7,278 nt of DNA from Propionibacterium sp. (lineage in GTDB: Bacteria; Actinomycetota; Actinomycetes; Propionibacteriales; Propionibacteriaceae). Both the position numbers and the translations under genes were made by a program. Where the stretch lies: NCBI GenBank assembly GCA_012514785.1, contig JAAYZP010000320.1, positions 1 to 7,278 of the forward strand. The letters run 5' to 3'. Shown one piece after another: positions 6,054 to 7,278 of the stretch (the stretch's first letter is position 1; every line of letters begins with the position of its first letter). The notes below the pieces were generated by a model. It was not told the origin of the DNA and did not search any database. It was given only the letters and a program-made list of their open reading frames with translations.

Positions 6054-6526
6054 AGCAGCACAGCCTCTCGTCGGATGTCGTCGTCGATACCGGCCTTGAG
6101 ACCGCCATAGGTGATGAGATCGACGGGTCGCCCAAGAATCTCTGTGAAAATGCCGCGCAGGCTCAGCAAATCCTTGATGCCCGCACCTGGGGGGGGGCGT
6201 CGACCACCAGATCGATGTCGGAATCGCGACGAGCCTCCCCGCGTGCAACCGAGCCGAAGACGGCGAGGTGGTCAAACCCCTTCCGGCGAGCTACATCGAC
6301 CAGTACCGGCGCGGCGGCCTTGAGCAGGGGTCTCCGGGTGGACACCAGCGAGATCCCGCGACCTCTTGAGCTGCTGGCTGACCGCAGGCGGACTCACACC
6401 CAGGTCCGCTGCGACCGCCCGCTGCCTCGAGCCGCTCGCGAGCATGACTCGAAGAGCGAGCAGCCTGCGCAAACGCGCAAGCTCCTCTTGCGAGCGCGCC
6501 TCGCGATACGCCGCCACCAGATTCAT
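6050..6526 (-). pseudogene. HTH-MNT nucleotidyltransferase (MntA-type antitoxin) broken by two compensating frameshifts
   Basis: Reconstructed, this is a 158-residue protein. The N-terminal helix-turn-helix (SRQRAVAADLGVSPPAVSQQL, about 33-53) is followed by an MNT domain with the signature GSVARGEARRDSDID (91-105; catalytic-type D103, D105) and a typical end (ILGRPVDLITYGGLK; DDDIRREAVLL). In the sequence as given, the HTH frame runs 6526 to about 6331. One extra C in the C4 run at 6330..6327 moves the MNT core to a second frame (open 6345..6163), and the C9 run at 6197..6189 lacks one C, returning the last third to the original frame, which ends in TGA at 6052..6050. Net length is unchanged. 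As written, ribosomes would make an 84-residue HTH protein and possibly, from GTG 6345, a 60-residue MNT fragment. MntA partners normally AMPylate and neutralise the HepT toxin. Here both partners are decayed, or the tract was misread. Confidence 0.78.
6189..6197. repeat. Nine-base G homopolymer (C9 on the coding strand) inside the MNT gene
   Basis: Nine consecutive Gs directly follow the codons for DIDLVVDA on the minus strand. Ten or seven bases would keep the MNT domain in frame with its C-terminal third; nine do not. It is the longest homopolymer I noticed in the window and a natural site for replication or transcription slippage, and also for sequencing error. Confidence 0.85.
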
Positions 6527-6570
6527 AAGGGACGCTTATCACGTCCGGAAACGTGCTCACGTCCAGGGAC
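6525..6570. promoter_or_regulatory. Palindrome cluster at the HTH-MNT start, candidate autoregulatory operator
   Basis: ATAAG-N5-CTTAT (6525..6539) spans the HTH-MNT ATG. CACGT (6540..6544), ACGTG (6551..6555) and CACGT (6558..6562) form two nested 5-bp inverted repeats with 6-nt and 2-nt spacers. GTCC-AG-GGAC (6561..6570) adds a further short one. On the minus strand GATAAG (6540..6535) lies 8 nt before the ATG and could be a -10 element for a nearly leaderless transcript. Sites of this kind fit binding by the encoded HTH domain, or relaxosome proteins, since the relaxase gene starts 86 nt to the right. Confidence 0.38.
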
Positions 6571-6655
6571 GGAATGGAGTACCCAGCGGACACACCCTAT
6601 GCATCATCGAAACTCGTTAGGCCTGAAACGGCATCTGAACGGGGTATAGGTATGT
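6571..6655 (+). promoter_or_regulatory. Relaxase upstream region; possible promoter, oriT location
   Basis: This is the short non-coding stretch before the relaxase. TATAGG (6645..6650) ends 5 nt before the relaxase ATG and could be a -10 element of a near-leaderless transcript, while AGG (6648..6650) is only a weak ribosome-binding site; the two readings exclude each other. A near-direct repeat, CTGAAACGG (6623..6631) and CTGAACGG (6635..6642), lies upstream. MobF elements often carry oriT next to the relaxase gene, so this is a likely place to search, but I identify no nic site. Confidence 0.25.
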
Positions 6656-7278
6656 ATGACGGCCTCGGTTCACAAGCTGACGGCCGGGTGTGGGTATGAC
6701 TACCTCACCCGGCAGGTCGCTGCCCACGACACCACGGAGAAGGGGCATGCGACGTTGGCGAGCTACTACTCCGAGCGCGGTGAAACACCCGGCACCTGGT
6801 ACGGCCGAGGCCTCACCGGTCTAGGCGACTTGGCCGTCGGGGATGAAGTCACCCAAGAGCAGATGCAGGCCCTGTTCGCCCACGGCCATCACCCGAACAT
6901 GAAGGCCCGGCTGGCAGGGTTGCCGGCTGGGGCGTCGACGGAGCTGGTGGAGCACGCCACCCTGCTGGGGCAACCATTCAAAACCTTCGAGGCAGCCACC
7001 CAGTTCCGTCTCGAGGGCGAGAAACGCAGCACCCGCTGGCGAGCTTCGCAAGGACTGGCGCCGACAGCACCGGTGCCGGTGGAGGTGCGCGCCGAGATCG
7101 TCAACCGATTGGCTGAAGAGCGGTTCCAGGAACGCATCGGCCGGGCACCGACTGCCGGGGAGTTGGCGGCTGAGGTGGCGAGGTGGAGCCGCTCCCCCAC
7201 CACCGCCTGCGCCGGATACGACATCACCTTCACCCCAGTCAAGTCCGTCTCAACGTTGTGGGCGATCGCCCCGAAACC
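6656..7278 (+). CDS. MobF-family conjugative relaxase (TrwC/TraI type), N-terminal part
   Basis: An ATG at 6656 opens a frame that stays open to the window end (207 complete codons). Relaxases of this family cut one strand at oriT through an N-terminal tyrosine, carry it into the recipient, and in full-length forms add a helicase domain. The N-terminus VHKLTAGCGYDYLTRQVA (5-22) matches the actinobacterial form of the family; Y14 and Y16 are the candidate catalytic tyrosines. SYYSERGETPGTWYG follows at about 41-55, and AGYDITFTPVKSVSTLW near the window end is the conserved strand preceding the metal-binding HUH histidines, which lie outside the window. Many intact members exceed 1000 residues. 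It points away from the HTH-MNT gene and shares its upstream region. It marks this side of the window as a conjugative or mobilizable plasmid or integrative element. Confidence 0.88.
   Translation, partial: MTASVHKLTAGCGYDYLTRQVAAHDTTEKGHATLASYYSERGETPGTWYGRGLTGLGDLAVGDEVTQEQMQALFAHGHHPNMKARLAGLPAGASTELVEHATLLGQPFKTFEAATQFRLEGEKRSTRWRASQGLAPTAPVPVEVRAEIVNRLAEERFQERIGRAPTAGELAAEVARWSRSPTTACAGYDITFTPVKSVSTLWAIAPK

Noticed and set aside
6623..6642. Near-direct repeat CTGAAACGG / CTGAACGG as iterons or a CRISPR-like repeat
   Set aside because: Only two imperfect copies 12 bases apart; no further units and no origin features.
5867..6649. A 260-codon plus-strand frame across the MNT/HEPN remnant
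   Set aside because: Opposite strand to a clear HTH-MNT family match; no ribosome-binding site or domain seen, and it exists because the minus-strand genes are G+C rich.

Overview
The window comes from a high-G+C actinomycete (Actinomycetota). Codons end mostly in G or C, the export signal is of the Tat type, the sugar importer is CUT1-like, and the right edge encodes the TrwC/TraI-type (MobF) relaxase style found on actinobacterial conjugative elements. I cannot fix genus or species; a Pseudonocardiales- or mycobacteria-like host is only a guess.

Left block (1 to about 4129, all minus strand) is the 3' part of a carbohydrate-use operon. In transcription order it holds a 5'-truncated MalG-like ABC permease (3515..4129), a Tat-exported (alpha/alpha)6 glucanase of the GH144/'putative glucoamylase' type (1962..3485), a cytoplasmic GH3 beta-glucosidase (112..1959) and the first codons of a further gene running off the left edge (77..1). 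Gene spacings of 29, 2 and 34 nt argue for one transcript. The inferred logic is that a glucan, possibly beta-1,2-glucan, is cut outside the cell, imported, and hydrolysed inside by GH3. The operon has lost its promoter, its first permease half and presumably its sugar-binding protein.

Junction (about 4130). Recognisable permease coding stops abruptly at an in-frame TAG, base composition falls to about half G+C, and the next recognisable genes are all mobile-element cargo. This looks like the edge of an inserted or recombined element.

Right block (4130 to 7278) holds addiction/defence cargo and transfer functions. A single 498-residue protein (4347..5843, minus) joins an AbiEi-type antitoxin to an AbiEii-type nucleotidyltransferase toxin (type IV toxin-antitoxin). 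A possible 40-residue basic protein (5840..5962, minus) overlaps its start codon through ATGA. A 7-bp inverted repeat lies just upstream of the fusion's start. Next come the remains of a second nucleotidyltransferase-based system, an HTH-MNT antitoxin gene with two compensating frameshifts (6050..6526, minus) and a frameshifted, truncated HEPN/HepT-like stub (5969..6053, minus). A short palindrome-rich region (6525..6655) separates this from a divergently oriented MobF relaxase (6656..7278, plus) that runs off the right edge before its HUH motif. The picture is a mobilizable element with one intact fused type IV module beside a decayed type VII-like module, abutting and breaking a sugar-use operon.
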